DNA of 18,686 nt, taken from NCBI GenBank assembly GCA_937877575.1, contig CALFIZ010000045.1:1-18686 (forward strand), written 5' to 3'. Under the pieces are notes generated by a model that ran no database searches, had not been told where the DNA came from, and saw only the letters and a list, made by a program, of their open reading frames with translations. Position numbers and translations under genes: made by a program. Below are positions 1 to 9,049 of the stretch, piece by piece. Within the stretch, counting starts at the first letter, position 1. The number at the start of each line of letters is the position of its first letter. Origin of the DNA: an uncultured Marinilabiliales bacterium (GTDB taxonomy: Bacteria; Bacteroidota; Bacteroidia; Bacteroidales; BM520).

Positions 1-449
1 ATCCTGAATGCTATGGCGGGTTCAGTGGTTGTGCCTGATTTTGAGATGATTACAATCGAATAGTTCTTGTTGTTCAATTTTTTCATCAAAAGAGACAGGT
101 CAAGTGCGTTGAGGTTGTTGCCTGCATAAGCGATTTCAGGGAATGAAGGTTTCCGGCTGAAATTTAGGGCTTCTATTACTGCGCGTGCGCCAAGATAGGA
201 ACCGCCGATGCCAATCACGACAATTATGTCCGATTTTTTTTTCTGTTCGTTGACATCGTTTTTGATTTTTTCGAGCAGTTCTTTGTCAGGATTAACCGGA
301 AGATCCATCCATCCTAAAAAATCGTTACCGGGACCATTTCTTCTGATCAGAGTCTTATAACCATTGTAAACCTGTTCACTGACAGCTTCTGCCAATTGTG
401 TCGGAATCTGTTTCAGCGCCTGTTTGGTGTTTATACTGACGGTTTTCAT
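1..449 (-). CDS. pgi: Glucose-6-phosphate isomerase, N-terminal part
   Basis: This is the first ~149 codons of a gene that runs off the left edge. The translation starts MKTVSINTKQALKQ and contains VVIGIGGSYLGARA and ISKSGTTTEPAIAFR, the sugar-phosphate-binding SIS-domain motifs of glucose-6-phosphate isomerase. The enzyme interconverts glucose-6-phosphate and fructose-6-phosphate in glycolysis and gluconeogenesis in the cytoplasm. The ATG (447-449) overlaps the TGA of the upstream gene (446-448) in an ATGA arrangement, so translational coupling is likely. There is no Shine-Dalgarno sequence, as is usual in Bacteroidota. The catalytic C-terminal half is outside the window. Identity is secure from the two motifs. 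Confidence 0.93.
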   Translation of the reverse strand, partial: MKTVSINTKQALKQIPTQLAEAVSEQVYNGYKTLIRRNGPGNDFLGWMDLPVNPDKELLEKIKNDVNEQKKKSDIIVVIGIGGSYLGARAVIEALNFSRKPSFPEIAYAGNNLNALDLSLLMKKLNNKNYSIVIISKSGTTTEPAIAFR

Positions 450-1945
450 AGATTTATATTGTTTTGTTGTAGTTTATTGGTTTGCAAAGTTATATAATTT
501 ATTTCAGTTATGCCGTCACGGGTCATGGTAATTTTATAACCCCTGTATTCCTGCTGTTCTTCATATTGGAACTGCATCACAATGTAAAGAGTATATGTCT
601 TCTCTGTAGTGTTGGTATGCACCTCGCCGTCATCGTTAAGGATATCAAGCGTGACCTGCGGATTGTCCATCTTCTGTGTGAAATGGAATATGTGAAACCT
701 CGTGATGTCGTTGATGCCTGTAAAATCATAGTTATACCGGCTTTTCAGTATTTCATTGTCAATGAAGACTTTCTTACGGTAAAGAATGATTTTTTCATCG
801 CTAACACCATTGTTGGAATCGAGATGGGAACGATTCCGTATGTTGAGAACCTCCTGCGGGGTTTTGTCAGCAGTGATGAAATCCATGCCTTCCTTCTCCC
901 ATCCTGTCTCGCTGTTTTTGATGCTTATAACAGTCTTATTATCAAAATATCTGCCTTTCAACTGATATGCAAAAAGACTTCTCATGATTTCCTTAAGCCG
1001 GTCTTTGAGCATGTATGCAATTACAAGTATGATGAAGATAAGTATGGGATAGTTGCCAAGATATTTTTGGAACGGCAGGGCAATAAGTGTGGTAATGACC
1101 ATCGCTATGCCTGCAGATACTCCAAAAACGACCTGCTTGGCTACGGTTCCGTCTTGAATGGTGTTGATTTTCAGATATAAAGCACTTTCAATGTGCTTTT
1201 TGAGAAGTCTATGATGGGCTACGAGTTCCCTATTGTTGCCGCCATCACCGTCAATGCTGTAGTAATATCCCATGGATATTTTGTACTCTTTCTCATCTTG
1301 TACAATTTTCTTCATTGAGGCAATCAGATGGTTAAAGCTTTCGTCATGAAGACTTTCAAGGTGTTTTATTATCGCTATTGTTTGAATATCCACGTTATGG
1401 CTCATATATTCGTCAGCGAAGGAAAACTCCTTTTTGTCATCTTCTGTCAATGACGGCACATCGATGATTTCCCGCAATTTGCGGTAACTGCTGAGGATAT
1501 CCTTAACATTTTTCAGATAATCGGTACATTTGGCAATGATTTCTGCTTTGTTCTTAATATTTATTATGCAGTCGGTTTCTTCACGTAGAGAGCTGTTGAA
1601 TATCGTGGTAAACATTTTTGTTTGGAAGATGTAGTCTGTGACATTCGTTTCTGTAGGTGAAGAAGCGGTTTTATTGAAAGCGTTGCGGATATTATTGTAT
1701 GGTACGGCTTCATTGCTGACTATGTCGCACAACAAGTATCTTGGCGTTATTAGCCTTATATTTGACTTTACATCCTTGTAAAATTGATCGTTGTTGTATG
1801 TTGATGAATTGATGTCGAGGCCATTGGGAATGAAAATCCATGAGTTGATGCTGAAATTGTTTTCGCGCAGTTTGCTACTGCCTGAAAAACCGATTTTAAA
1901 CTCAATCGAGAATTTGTCGTGGATTTTTGTTTTGATGTCTATCAT
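446..1945 (-). CDS. Hypothetical membrane protein with two adjacent transmembrane helices
   Basis: A 499-residue protein that I do not recognise. It has no signal peptide. Residues ~1-270 look soluble, with a Glu/Lys-rich helical stretch (~120-215) and a short SIDGDGG motif (~230). Two hydrophobic helices follow at ~271-293 and ~297-314, separated by a short loop, so they probably form a hairpin in the inner membrane. A C-terminal soluble domain (~315-499) looks rich in beta strands. Both large domains would then face the cytoplasm. The start overlaps the end of the CYTH gene by 44 bases and the stop overlaps the pgi start by 4, which indicates co-transcription. No catalytic motif is visible and I assign no function. 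The length, clean frame and tight overlaps support a real gene. Confidence 0.8.
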   Translation of the reverse strand: MIDIKTKIHDKFSIEFKIGFSGSSKLRENNFSINSWIFIPNGLDINSSTYNNDQFYKDVKSNIRLITPRYLLCDIVSNEAVPYNNIRNAFNKTASSPTETNVTDYIFQTKMFTTIFNSSLREETDCIINIKNKAEIIAKCTDYLKNVKDILSSYRKLREIIDVPSLTEDDKKEFSFADEYMSHNVDIQTIAIIKHLESLHDESFNHLIASMKKIVQDEKEYKISMGYYYSIDGDGGNNRELVAHHRLLKKHIESALYLKINTIQDGTVAKQVVFGVSAGIAMVITTLIALPFQKYLGNYPILIFIILVIAYMLKDRLKEIMRSLFAYQLKGRYFDNKTVISIKNSETGWEKEGMDFITADKTPQEVLNIRNRSHLDSNNGVSDEKIILYRKKVFIDNEILKSRYNYDFTGINDITRFHIFHFTQKMDNPQVTLDILNDDGEVHTNTTEKTYTLYIVMQFQYEEQQEYRGYKITMTRDGITEINYITLQTNKLQQNNINL

Positions 1946-2420
1946 GATTCCAGTTTTTATACGGGTTCTTCATAAGCATTGAGTTGTAGTATTCAGGCTT
2001 GCCCGTAACTTCCCGTCCTAACCATGCCGGTTTGTCGAATGGTTCGTCCTCATCGGCGAGTTCCACTTCTGCGATGGTAAGCCCTTCATTGTCACCATGG
2101 AACTCATCGATCTCCCAAGTGTGCTTTCCGTCAGTGTTTTTCACAAGATAACGGGTTTTGTCGATAATACCCGTCTCTGCCAATTCGAGCAGTGATTTCG
2201 CTTCATTTGCAGTAATTTCCTTTTCCCATTCGAAACGGGCGGCACCGCTTGCGTTGCATTTTCCTTTTACTGTAATATAACCCTTGTCACCTTTAAGTCT
2301 GACGCGGACGACACGTTCCGGAACGCTGCTAAGGTAGCCTTGCGTTATATGGATGGCTTTGAAGGCATCAGCTTTGAAGTTGCCTTTCACCAAGAACTTT
2401 CTTTCTATCTCCTGTGCCAT
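1902..2420 (-). CDS. CYTH-domain protein (class IV adenylate cyclase / triphosphatase-like)
   Basis: A 172-residue protein starting MAQEIERKFLV. It shows the ExExK signature (E4, E6, K8) of the CYTH superfamily near the N terminus. Alternating charged strands follow (VRVRLKGDKGYITVKG, FEWEKEI, TIAEVELADED), as expected for the eight-stranded triphosphate tunnel that binds inorganic or nucleoside triphosphate with a divalent metal. Bacterial relatives are tripolyphosphatases, thiamine-triphosphatases or class IV adenylate cyclases, and the substrate cannot be chosen from sequence. After the usual family end (NPYKNW) there is a tail of about 15 residues encoded in the 44-base overlap with the next gene. 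It starts 24 bases after the lpxC stop and has no Shine-Dalgarno sequence. It probably belongs to the same transcription unit. Confidence 0.88.
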   Translation of the reverse strand: MAQEIERKFLVKGNFKADAFKAIHITQGYLSSVPERVVRVRLKGDKGYITVKGKCNASGAARFEWEKEITANEAKSLLELAETGIIDKTRYLVKNTDGKHTWEIDEFHGDNEGLTIAEVELADEDEPFDKPAWLGREVTGKPEYYNSMLMKNPYKNWNHDRHQNKNPRQILD

Positions 2421-2444
2421 GACTATTGGTTTGCTGAAGGTTTG

Positions 2445-3359
2445 TCAATGTGTGAGCAGGTGGTCATCGAACATTTTGACAAATGCCGCGTTTACGCCGT
2501 GACCCGGCTTGTATGCCGTGATTTTGCCGCAGAGCGGTTTGCCTAAAACCGCCAAATCACCAAGCAAGTCAAGGAGTTTGTGGCACGCAGGCTCATCGGC
2601 ATTGCGGAATGTCGTATTGTTGAGGGTATGGTTTGGAGTCACCTCTATGCCGCTGCAGTTGAACAGTTTTTCCAATGAACTTTTCTCTTTGTTGCTTAGA
2701 GATATGTCGGCGAAGACCAAAGCGTTGTCAATGCTGCCGCCCTTGATGAGTCCGTGTGCGTGGAGATATGATAACTCGCTGAGAAACACGAATGTGCGGG
2801 AAGAGGCTATGGTTTCGACATTATCACCTGTATTGTATGTTACTGTATGTTTGCCTATTGGCTGTCGGAAATTTACAGTCACCTCCGCTGAAAATTCATC
2901 GGCAGGCTCAACCTTTATCCATGAGTCGCTTTTGGAGTCGATGTATGCAAACTGTTGTTTGACTTTGATTATGTGTTTTTCCGCCTGTTGGCTGACAATC
3001 AGTGGTTTAAGTGCATTGACAATAGGCTTGGCGCTGCCATCGAGTATTGGGAGTTCGGCACCGGTAATCATTATTTTCAGGTTATCAATGCCTAACAGAT
3101 GAAATGATGCCATGAAATGTTCAATGGTGATGGCTGAGACATTATCCGAAGTTATGGTGGTGCTTCTGTCGAATGATGACAGATTATCGGGTATAGCCTT
3201 GATTTCCGGTTGGTTTTCGAGATCCGTCCTTATAAACACAATGCCTGAATTTTCATTGGCAGGACAGATGGTGGCTTCACAATGTCTGCCGGTGTGCAGT
3301 CCGTTGCCTGACAGTGTGACAGGTTTACTAATTGTTTTTTGAAGCATCATCTGTTTCAT
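2445..3359 (-). CDS. lpxC: UDP-3-O-acyl-N-acetylglucosamine deacetylase (stand-alone LpxC)
   Basis: A 304-residue zinc amidase that carries out the committed step of lipid A synthesis in the cytoplasm. Visible hallmarks are GLHTG (20-24), the TIEH motif with E80 and H81 (E. coli E78/H79), the GGSIDNALVF segment (~207-216), HKLLD with H260 and D264 (E. coli zinc ligands H238/D242), and PGHGVN with H287 (E. coli catalytic H265). All catalytic residues are present. In many Bacteroidota LpxC is fused to the dehydratase FabZ (~460 residues). Here the frame stops after the LpxC domain and CYTH follows 24 bases later, so there is no fused or adjacent FabZ. The start overlaps the lpxD end by 32 bases. 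M4 or M5 could also serve as the start. Confidence 0.96.
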   Translation of the reverse strand: MKQMMLQKTISKPVTLSGNGLHTGRHCEATICPANENSGIVFIRTDLENQPEIKAIPDNLSSFDRSTTITSDNVSAITIEHFMASFHLLGIDNLKIMITGAELPILDGSAKPIVNALKPLIVSQQAEKHIIKVKQQFAYIDSKSDSWIKVEPADEFSAEVTVNFRQPIGKHTVTYNTGDNVETIASSRTFVFLSELSYLHAHGLIKGGSIDNALVFADISLSNKEKSSLEKLFNCSGIEVTPNHTLNNTTFRNADEPACHKLLDLLGDLAVLGKPLCGKITAYKPGHGVNAAFVKMFDDHLLTH

Positions 3360-4344
3360 TTAACCTTTTCGGAAGATTGCGGAAGCAGGCGTAACTGCGC
3401 AGATACGATTTTTGGTTGAATGCCGGAGAGCCCATTACGGTTTCATTGTCGCCGATGTTGTGCATGATGCCTGACTGTGAGACGATTCTTACGTTGTTGC
3501 CTATGGTCAGATGATCGCTGATGCCTACCTGTCCGCCTATCAGACAGTTATGGCCGATTTTAGTTGAACCTGCAACGACTGACTGGGCGGCGATGACTGT
3601 ATTGGCTCCGATTTCAACGTTGTGGGCGATGTGGACGAGATTGTCGAGTTTTACGCCGTCGTTGATGACTGTCGAGCCGAGAGTTGATTTGTCAATGGTT
3701 GAATTTGCACCTATTTCCACGTCACTGCCTATTATGACATTGCCAAGTTGCGGCACTTTCACGTTGATGCCGTTTTCCTGAGTGAACCCGAAACCGTCGG
3801 AACCGATGACCACACCTGCATGAATCAGACAGTTGCTGCCCACGTGGCAGTTGTCGTAAATCTTTGTTCCGGGCATCAGTGTGGTGCCTGGGCCTATTGT
3901 GACGTTTGTACCAAGGAAAACCTGCGGGTAAATCTTGCAGTTGTCACCAACGACAGCATTTTTCATAATTACCGTCGTGTCACCGATGTAGCAGTCTTTG
4001 CCGATTTCAGCTGTGTTGTCGATAAAAGCGTTTGGTGAAATGCCTGCGAGGTCGTTTTTGGTCAGTTTGTCGTACATCCTTATCAGTTCCACGAAGGCCT
4101 GATGTGCGTCTTCAACAACTATCAGCGTTGTATTGTATTGACCGTCAGGGACTAATCTTTTTGTTATGATGATGGCCTCAGCTTTTGTTTCGGACAAAAA
4201 TTTGACATACTGCGGTGACCCGATGAAACTTATGGTTTTCGGTTGGGTGTCTTCTATTTTTGAGAATCCTGAAAAGGATACGTCGGGATTGCCGATGATG
4301 GTACCGTGAATCATCTCGGCTATTTGTCGTGCAGTGAAGTTCAT
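3328..4344 (-). CDS. lpxD: UDP-3-O-(3-hydroxyacyl)glucosamine N-acyltransferase
   Basis: A 338-residue acyltransferase that adds the N-linked hydroxyacyl chain from acyl-ACP in lipid A synthesis. The N-terminal ~100 residues form the uridine-binding domain (MNFTARQIAEMIHG start). Hexapeptide repeats from ~103 to 305 form a left-handed beta-helix, with repeats such as VVGDNCKIYP and TIGPGTTLMPG. The diagnostic segment NLVHIAHNVEIG (~235-246) holds the catalytic His, H241 (with H238 nearby), matching E. coli H239. A C-terminal helix (~310-338) closes the trimer. Length is normal for the family. It starts 20 bases after the nrdJ stop and its end overlaps lpxC by 32 bases, so lpxD and lpxC are almost certainly co-translated. 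LpxC produces the substrate of LpxD. Confidence 0.96.
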   Translation of the reverse strand: MNFTARQIAEMIHGTIIGNPDVSFSGFSKIEDTQPKTISFIGSPQYVKFLSETKAEAIIITKRLVPDGQYNTTLIVVEDAHQAFVELIRMYDKLTKNDLAGISPNAFIDNTAEIGKDCYIGDTTVIMKNAVVGDNCKIYPQVFLGTNVTIGPGTTLMPGTKIYDNCHVGSNCLIHAGVVIGSDGFGFTQENGINVKVPQLGNVIIGSDVEIGANSTIDKSTLGSTVINDGVKLDNLVHIAHNVEIGANTVIAAQSVVAGSTKIGHNCLIGGQVGISDHLTIGNNVRIVSQSGIMHNIGDNETVMGSPAFNQKSYLRSYACFRNLPKRLNETDDASKNN

Positions 4345-4364
4345 GATAAGTTATAAGTTGTTTA

Positions 4365-7076
4365 TCAACCGCATTTAGAGCTGCCGCAGTCGAGACATGT
4401 CATGCAGCCGTCCTTGAAAACCACATTATGGGAGTGACATTCGGAACATTCGGCACCGACCATAACGGTTCCATTGGGGATATAGCGTTTGAGGGCACGT
4501 GCGACACCGTTTTTCCAAGTGTTGATGTTGTCTTCATTGAAATTCATATTCTGGATGAGTTGGACAACATATTGCAGAGGCATACCATGACGCAGAACGC
4601 CAGAAATGAGTTTTGCGTAGTTCCAGAACTGTTGGTCGAAGGAACGTGACAGACCGCTTATTACGCCTTTATATCCGTCTTTGTCGATAAATTCGAAATC
4701 GTAGCGGCTCTTGCCGGTCTCTGAGTCTTTGTTTTTGACAATCCTGCCTTTTGTGATTGAAGGATGGATAAGAAATCCGTCGGCGCGACCAGTGAATATT
4801 TCGTATGGTTTTTCATCGAGCAGACCAACCACTGCAAGCCATTGTTCCTTGTTGTTCTGAAAACGGATGACATCAGCTTCCAGACTTTTTGGGCGATGCG
4901 GTGCGTGGGTTTCGTGGAAATCCACCACAGGTGTTTTCTTGTCATTGCTGACGAGGACGTTGTCACGGCTGCCGTCACGGTAGATGGTCATTCCTTTGCA
5001 GCCGCATTCCCATGCGGTCTTGTATATATCGTTTACCACATCTTCGGTTGTGTCAGCGGGAATGTTTACGGTTACTGATATTGAATGGTCAACCCATTTC
5101 TGTATCGAGCCTTGCATCTTAACCTTCTGAACCCAGTTGATGTCGTTGGCGGTGGATTTGTAGTAAGGTGATTTTTTGATGAGTTCATTCATCTGTTCGT
5201 CAGAATAGGTCTTGACCTGTTCAAAGTCATAACCGTTGACTTCAAGCCATTTGATGAATCCGTGGTGGAAGACCTTGTATTCCTGGAACATATCGCCGTT
5301 GACATCAACGAAGTCGGCTTTCTGGTTGTTGTCGTTGGCATTGATTTTCTTACGGCGAGTGTAATATATTGTAAATGCCGGTTCTATGCCGGAGGTGGTC
5401 TGTGTGCATATACTGACGCTGCCGGTAGGGGCTATGGTTAGCAGAGCTATGTTGCGTCTGCCTACTTTTTTCATTTTTTCGATGGTGGCAGGATATTCCT
5501 TGGCCACTCTTTGTATGAACGGGTTGTTTTTCTCAAGTTCGTAGTTGAAGATGGAGAATGCGCCGCGTTCTTCCGCGAGGTCAACAGAAGCGTTATAGGC
5601 TTCGCATGCAAGTGTTTTCTGAATGTCGGTGCTGAAAGAAATGGCTTCTTCGGAACCGTATTGGAGCCCGAGTGCTGCAAGCATATCGCCTTCAGCGGTG
5701 ATGCCGATGCCCATACGGCGGCCTTTGGCGCTTTTGTCCTTTATCTTAAGCCACAGCTGTCTTTCAACGTGTTTGGTTTCTTCACTTTCCGGGTCAGATT
5801 CTATCTTCTTGAGAATGGCTTCCACTTTTTCCATTTCAAGGTCAACGATGTCATCCATGATACGTGTGGTGGTGCGGACATGTTTTTTGAAGAGTTCGCG
5901 GTCGAACGTGGCGTCGGAGGTGAAAGGATTCTTCACGTAACTGTAGAGGTTTATGGCTATAAGCCGGCAGCTGTCGTAAGGACAGAGCGGGATTTCGCCG
6001 CAAGGATTTGTGGAAACTGTCTTGAATCCGAAATCCTTATAGCAGTCAGGAACTGATTCACGCAATATGGTGTCCCAGAAAAGCACACCCGGTTCAGCTG
6101 AAGCCCATGCGTTGTGTATTATCTTCTTCCACAATCTGTCGGCATCGATTTCCCTTGTCATTTTGGGCTTCTTTGCCTCAATGGGGAACTGGCTCATGTA
6201 TGGTTTGTTTCCCTTGACGCAGTTCATGAATTCATCATCTATTTTGACGGAGATGTTCGCACCGGTTATTTTACCTTGTGTGAGTTTTGCATCTATGAAT
6301 TTCTCAGCGTCAGGATGTTTTATGGATATGGAGAGCATCAGGGCTCCTCTACGGCCGTCCTGAGCCACTTCACGTGTGGAGTTTGAATATCTTTCCATGA
6401 AAGGAACGATACCTGTGGAGGTGAGTGCAGTGTTGTTGACTTTGGTGCCGGCAGGACGGATCCCGCTGAGGTCATGGCCTACACCGCCGCGGCGTTTCAT
6501 AAGCTGTACCTGCTCCTCATCAGTCTTCATTATCGCACCATACGAATCGGCATCCTTTTCGTTGCCTATGACAAAACAGTTGGACAACGATGAAACCTGC
6601 ATGTCGTTGCCTATGCCTGCCATCGGACTTCCGGCCGGAATCACATACTTGAAATCCTTAAGAAGCTGGTATATCTCATCCTCACTCATAGGATTGTCGT
6701 AGTTATGTTCGATACGGGCCACCTCTGACGCTATTCTGTGATGCATTTCATCAGGGCTTAATTCATAGATGTTGCCTTCCGAGTCTTTCAGCGCATATTT
6801 GTTGACCCAAACGTCAGCAGCAAGCTTGTCACCGTGAAAGTATTCGGTGGCAACCCTTTTGGCCTCATCTATCGAGTGTTTTGTCAACTCTTTGACAGCC
6901 TTAAGCTTCTCCTTCTGCTTGGCTTTGACGGTCGTTATCTCTTCTTTATGAGGCTTTTGCACACTTTTTATAGGCTGTTTGTTTTTGCTTTTTCCGCCGA
7001 TAGTGGTATCAACATCTGTGAAAAAATCCGGGTTAAACAAAAAACCATCTTGTCCTGTACTCACTTTTATATTCAT
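4365..7076 (-). CDS. nrdJ: Adenosylcobalamin-dependent ribonucleotide reductase (class II)
   Basis: A 903-residue class II reductase that makes deoxyribonucleotides using a thiyl radical generated from adenosylcobalamin, so it works with or without oxygen. The motif STNPCGEIPLC contains N357, C359 and E361 of the active site. C370 lies 11 residues after C359, the same spacing as C322/C333 in Thermotoga NrdJ. C167 (SLSNCFVIG) would be the other redox cysteine. A TSCPD-type domain lies at about 720-860. The C terminus has a CxxC...CxxC cluster ending SSKCG, the swinging redox or zinc tail of this family. Residues 1-60 are a Lys-rich extension. I place the start at ATG 7074-7076; a start at 7091 would need TTG. 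It is divergent from udk across ~200 bases. Confidence 0.96.
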   Translation of the reverse strand: MNIKVSTGQDGFLFNPDFFTDVDTTIGGKSKNKQPIKSVQKPHKEEITTVKAKQKEKLKAVKELTKHSIDEAKRVATEYFHGDKLAADVWVNKYALKDSEGNIYELSPDEMHHRIASEVARIEHNYDNPMSEDEIYQLLKDFKYVIPAGSPMAGIGNDMQVSSLSNCFVIGNEKDADSYGAIMKTDEEQVQLMKRRGGVGHDLSGIRPAGTKVNNTALTSTGIVPFMERYSNSTREVAQDGRRGALMLSISIKHPDAEKFIDAKLTQGKITGANISVKIDDEFMNCVKGNKPYMSQFPIEAKKPKMTREIDADRLWKKIIHNAWASAEPGVLFWDTILRESVPDCYKDFGFKTVSTNPCGEIPLCPYDSCRLIAINLYSYVKNPFTSDATFDRELFKKHVRTTTRIMDDIVDLEMEKVEAILKKIESDPESEETKHVERQLWLKIKDKSAKGRRMGIGITAEGDMLAALGLQYGSEEAISFSTDIQKTLACEAYNASVDLAEERGAFSIFNYELEKNNPFIQRVAKEYPATIEKMKKVGRRNIALLTIAPTGSVSICTQTTSGIEPAFTIYYTRRKKINANDNNQKADFVDVNGDMFQEYKVFHHGFIKWLEVNGYDFEQVKTYSDEQMNELIKKSPYYKSTANDINWVQKVKMQGSIQKWVDHSISVTVNIPADTTEDVVNDIYKTAWECGCKGMTIYRDGSRDNVLVSNDKKTPVVDFHETHAPHRPKSLEADVIRFQNNKEQWLAVVGLLDEKPYEIFTGRADGFLIHPSITKGRIVKNKDSETGKSRYDFEFIDKDGYKGVISGLSRSFDQQFWNYAKLISGVLRHGMPLQYVVQLIQNMNFNEDNINTWKNGVARALKRYIPNGTVMVGAECSECHSHNVVFKDGCMTCLDCGSSKCG

Positions 7077-7247
7077 ATTAAATATTAACAATTTGAAAAT
7101 AAACGAACTAAAATATGCCCATTTTCATATTTTACACTCCGCTAAATTACAAAATTTAATTATCGAAAAGATTCTTTGTATATGCCTAATATAAACATTT
7201 TGTTAACAACATAATGTCAAATATCTGTCGGAATTAAATTTTATTAG

Positions 7248-7255
7248 TATTTTTG
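7248..7255 (+). promoter_or_regulatory. Possible Bacteroidota -7 element for udk
   Basis: TATTTTTG fits the Bacteroidota -7 consensus TAnnTTTG. It lies 25 bases upstream of the udk ATG, giving a short leader of about 19 nucleotides. The upstream -33 TTTG element is poor (CTGTCG around 7225), so the call is tentative. The rest of the 7077-7279 divergent region is AT-rich, and I found no convincing matching promoter for nrdJ on the minus strand. Confidence 0.4.
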
Positions 7256-7279
7256 CAAATATTTATAAATGTACATACT

Positions 7280-7915
7280 ATGCTTATTATAGGTATTACC
7301 GGCGGTTCCGGTTCCGGAAAGACGACAGTTGTGGATTTTATAGTTCGTCAACTTCCAAATGATTCAGTAACAGTTATATCCCTTGATTCTTATTATAAAG
7401 ATAATAAAAATCTCACCGAAGAACAACGCAAGCAGGTGAACTTCGATTCACCGTCTTCATTCGAATTTGATTTGTTGAACAAACATCTTGATGAACTCCA
7501 GGAAGGGAAAACCATACAGATGCCTATATACCATTATGTGACTTGCAGCCGCGATGAGGAGACAATACCTGTAAAGCCATGTGATGTGATAATTGTGGAG
7601 GGTATCATGGTTTTTGCCAATGAAGAATTGCGCGACAGACTGGATATCAAAGTGTTTGTTGATACAGATGCCGATGACCGTCTGATCAGAATCATCAACC
7701 GCGACATAGTCGAACGTGGCCGCAGCTACCGCGATGTGCTCGAACATTACCAGAGATGGGTGAAACCAATGCATCAGGCTTATATCGAACCGGCAAAAAA
7801 ATTTGCTGACATTGTACTGCCTGAGGGTGGTAAAAACGTTGTTGGTATAGATGTACTTCTTTCGAAGATAAAATTGCTTATACACGAAAATAAAGAAAAG
7901 AAACTGTCAGAATGA
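7280..7915 (+). CDS. udk: Uridine kinase (uridine/cytidine kinase)
   Basis: A 211-residue P-loop kinase that phosphorylates uridine or cytidine to UMP or CMP in pyrimidine salvage. The Walker A motif GGSGSGKT is at residues 8-15. SLDSYYKD (~38-45), NFDSPSSFEFDLL, PIYHYVTCSR and VIIVEGIMVFA (lid and Asp/Glu base region) match the Udk pattern, followed by RIINRDIVERGRS and the family end GGKNVVGIDVL. Length matches E. coli Udk (213). The ATG at 7280-7282 is chosen; a longer frame would need TTG at 7253 and would add nine non-conserved residues. The TGA overlaps the next ATG by 4 bases (ATGA), which indicates translational coupling to the sugar aminotransferase. Confidence 0.95.
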   Translation: MLIIGITGGSGSGKTTVVDFIVRQLPNDSVTVISLDSYYKDNKNLTEEQRKQVNFDSPSSFEFDLLNKHLDELQEGKTIQMPIYHYVTCSRDEETIPVKPCDVIIVEGIMVFANEELRDRLDIKVFVDTDADDRLIRIINRDIVERGRSYRDVLEHYQRWVKPMHQAYIEPAKKFADIVLPEGGKNVVGIDVLLSKIKLLIHENKEKKLSE

Positions 7916-9045
7916 AAAAAATCCAGATGGTTGACTTACACAGTCAATATTTGAAAATAAAGGACGAAATTGATGATGCCGTCCTTAAAGTCATCGACTC
8001 ATCGGCTTTCATCAACGGTCCTGAAACTAAATCTTTTGCCGAGGAACTTGCCCGATATCTCAACGTAAAACATGTCATCCCGTGTGCCAATGGCACCGAG
8101 GCGCTGCAGATATCCATGATGGCCCTCGGACTCAAACCAGGTGATGAGGTCATCACCACAACATTCACATTTATTGCCACAGCCGAAGTCATAGCACTGC
8201 TTCATCTGACACCGGTGCTTGTGGATGTCCAGCCAAATACCTATAATATAGATGTCAACGCCATCAGAAAAGCTATCACTCCGAAAACCAAGGCGATAGT
8301 GCCCGTCCATTTGTTCGGCCAGTGTGCCAATATGGAGGAAATCATGAAGATAGCGATGGAATATAACCTTTATGTTATTGAAGACAATTGCCAGGCTCTG
8401 GGAGCTGAATATCATTTTACCGACGGAGTGGTGAAAAAGTCCGGAACTATCGGCAATGTCGGAGCCACATCGTTCTTCCCGTCGAAAAATCTCGGATGTT
8501 ATGGCGATGGCGGCGCAATGATGACCAATGACGATGCCCTCGCCGCCCAAATCCGTACTATCGCAAATCATGGGTCAAAAGTCAAATATTATCATGATTA
8601 TGTGGGAGTCAACTCGCGTCTCGATTCTATCCAGGCCGCCATACTCCGCATCAAACTGCGTCATCTCGATGAATATATAAAGGCTCGCCAGGAAGCAGCT
8701 GAGAAATATAACAAGGCTTTCGAAAAGTGCACAAGCCTTGTACTTCCACGTATCGCAGCTTATACGTCACACATTTTCCATCAATATACATTGCTTACAA
8801 GAGACATCAATAGAGATGAACTCCAAAAATATCTTGCCGAAAAGGGAATCCCGTCAGCCATATACTATCCGGTTCCGCTGCATCAGCAGAAAGCATATAT
8901 TGACCCACGCTATAAGGACGGCGACTTCCCGATTTCGGAAATGCTCTGCAAAGATGTGATTTCCCTGCCTATGCATACTGAACTTGATGATGAACAAATA
9001 ACTTTTATTACGGATTCTGTTTTGGAATTTGTTGAAAACAATTGA
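7912..9045 (+). CDS. DegT/DnrJ/EryC1/StrS-family sugar aminotransferase
   Basis: A 377-residue PLP enzyme of fold type I that aminates keto-sugars attached to nucleotides. The N terminus (MVDLHSQYLKIKDEID) and the GPETKSFAEELARYL segment are typical of the family. CANGTEALQISMMAL binds the cofactor phosphate, VIEDNCQALGA holds the PLP-pyridine Asp (D158), and SFFPSKNLGCYGDGGA holds the Schiff-base lysine K192. HGSKVKYYHDYVGVNSRLD follows. The exact substrate cannot be read from sequence; WbpE-type 3-keto or QdtB/FdtB-type enzymes are both possible. It starts inside the udk stop and ends 4 bases before galE, so the three genes are likely one operon supplying UDP- or dTDP-sugars for surface polysaccharide or glycoprotein. 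Confidence 0.93.
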   Translation: MKKIQMVDLHSQYLKIKDEIDDAVLKVIDSSAFINGPETKSFAEELARYLNVKHVIPCANGTEALQISMMALGLKPGDEVITTTFTFIATAEVIALLHLTPVLVDVQPNTYNIDVNAIRKAITPKTKAIVPVHLFGQCANMEEIMKIAMEYNLYVIEDNCQALGAEYHFTDGVVKKSGTIGNVGATSFFPSKNLGCYGDGGAMMTNDDALAAQIRTIANHGSKVKYYHDYVGVNSRLDSIQAAILRIKLRHLDEYIKARQEAAEKYNKAFEKCTSLVLPRIAAYTSHIFHQYTLLTRDINRDELQKYLAEKGIPSAIYYPVPLHQQKAYIDPRYKDGDFPISEMLCKDVISLPMHTELDDEQITFITDSVLEFVENN

Positions 9046-9049
9046 TATT

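Noticed and set aside
482..1180. A 232-codon open frame on the plus strand
   Set aside because: It lies entirely opposite the 499-residue minus-strand gene, shows no domain pattern and breaks a run of overlapping minus-strand genes.
7077..7247. Promoter for nrdJ on the minus strand
   Set aside because: No TAnnTTTG match with a suitable -33 element was found; the AT-rich stretch gives only partial matches.
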